A stretch of 12,914 nt of DNA from Bacteroidota bacterium (GTDB lineage Bacteria; Bacteroidota; Bacteroidia; Chitinophagales; Chitinophagaceae). This document shows positions 12,446-12,914 of this stretch, in pieces. The notes beneath the pieces are model-generated. The model searched no databases. It saw only the letters and a program-made list of their open reading frames with translations, and was not told the origin of the DNA. The position numbers and the translations under genes were made by a program. Each line of letters starts with the position of its first letter. Position 1 is the first letter of the stretch. Location of the stretch: the NCBI GenBank assembly GCA_023392185.1, contig JAEVZP010000011.1:1-12914 (forward strand), in the 5' to 3' direction.

Positions 12446-12790
12446 TTATTTTACCGAAGCAATGAGGGCTTTAAAGCTCTGCGGCTCGTTCATGGCCAGG
12501 TCGGCCAGCACTTTGCGGTTGAGCTTCATGCCGCTTTTGTTCAGCTTGTTCATAAACACCGAGTAGCTCATGCCTTCTTCGCGGACGGCCGCGTTGATAC
12601 GGGCGATCCACAGGCTGCGGTACTCACGTTTTTTCAGTTTGCGGCCTACGTATTTGTATTGAAGACCTTTTTCGAGAACGTTTTTCGCAACGGTATAAAC
12701 GTTCTTGCGCTTGCCATAAAAGCCTTTGGCCTGGGCAAGGATTTTTTTGCGCCGCGCGCGGGAGGCAACGGCGTTTACGGAACGGGGCAT
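12446..12790 (-). CDS. rplT: 50S ribosomal protein L20
   Basis: A 114-aa protein of normal family length. The start MPRSVNAVASRARRKKILAQ and the following AKGFYGKRKNVYTVAKN are diagnostic for bL20, as are the later REYRSLWIARINAA and SYSVFMNKL. L20 binds 23S rRNA early in 50S assembly. In many bacteria it also represses its own operon by binding the rpmI leader; no such site can be judged here because the leader lies outside the window. It follows rpmI by 47 nt, in the usual infC-rpmI-rplT order. A perfect hairpin terminator lies downstream. Confidence 0.98.
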   Translation of the reverse strand: MPRSVNAVASRARRKKILAQAKGFYGKRKNVYTVAKNVLEKGLQYKYVGRKLKKREYRSLWIARINAAVREEGMSYSVFMNKLNKSGMKLNRKVLADLAMNEPQSFKALIASVK

Positions 12791-12837
12791 TTCTTAAATG
12801 GTTTTAGAAATAAACAAAAAGACGCAGTGGGCAGCCC

Positions 12838-12914
12838 TTAACGAAGGCCCAGCATGCGTTTAACCAGAGGTTCGTTGGAAGGATGCACGTAGGCAGCCTG
12901 GCGCAGGTGACGCT
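12838..12914 (-). CDS. rpmI: 50S ribosomal protein L35, C-terminal fragment
   Basis: The last 24 codons and the TAA stop are visible at the window edge. They read RHLRQAAYVHPSNEPLVKRM and then LGLR, the expected bL35 tail (HP-S...VKRML). The rest of the gene and probably infC lie beyond the window. Co-transcription with rplT is expected. Confidence 0.93.
   Translation of the reverse strand, partial: RHLRQAAYVHPSNEPLVKRMLGLR

Overview
The window looks like chromosomal DNA of a free-living member of the Bacteroidota, probably near Saprospiria or Chitinophagia. The evidence is a type IX secretion (T9SS) gliding-type C-terminal domain next to a PorP/SprF protein, the long Bacteroidota-type IspG, TAnnTTTG-like -7 promoter elements, and few visible Shine-Dalgarno sequences. 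Assignment below phylum is inference. Coding DNA leans G+C-rich; the higBA toxin-antitoxin pair looks more A+T-rich by eye.

Layout from left to right: the 3' end of a large secreted PKD/Ig-like protein with a type-B T9SS sorting domain; a PorP/SprF outer-membrane protein overlapping it by 4 nt; an unrecognised 57-aa basic protein; a terminator; a small HNH endonuclease; kbl (glycine C-acetyltransferase); a bidirectional terminator; a convergent gene for a polytopic membrane protein (possibly GT-C-like); divergently, ispG (MEP isoprenoid pathway); a repeat block; higB-higA; two more repeat blocks; gpmI (cofactor-independent phosphoglycerate mutase); a repeat-rich gap; an MgtC/SapB-family membrane protein; a stack of hairpins; and, on the minus strand, rplT followed by the 3' end of rpmI.

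Most genes are housekeeping or widespread families. The unusual content lies in short palindromic DNA. The 10-mer palindrome TTTCCGGAAA occurs 13 times exactly in 12.9 kb, in most intergenic gaps and five times inside ispG in all three reading frames. Separate families of mini-hairpin repeats (GCGAAGC-type triloop modules, GGTCGC-NNN-GCGACC pairs, CCCCCTCC-GAA-GGAGGGGG pairs) fill the gaps around higBA. One inverted pair sits in frame inside the interdomain linker of ispG. Several genes (ispG, higB, gpmI) have a -7-like element 4-7 nt before the start codon, which suggests leaderless or nearly leaderless transcripts.

Functional links visible here are the secreted protein with PorP/SprF (T9SS cargo and partner), HigB with HigA, and L35 with L20 (the usual infC-rpmI-rplT order). 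The other genes look individually transcribed.
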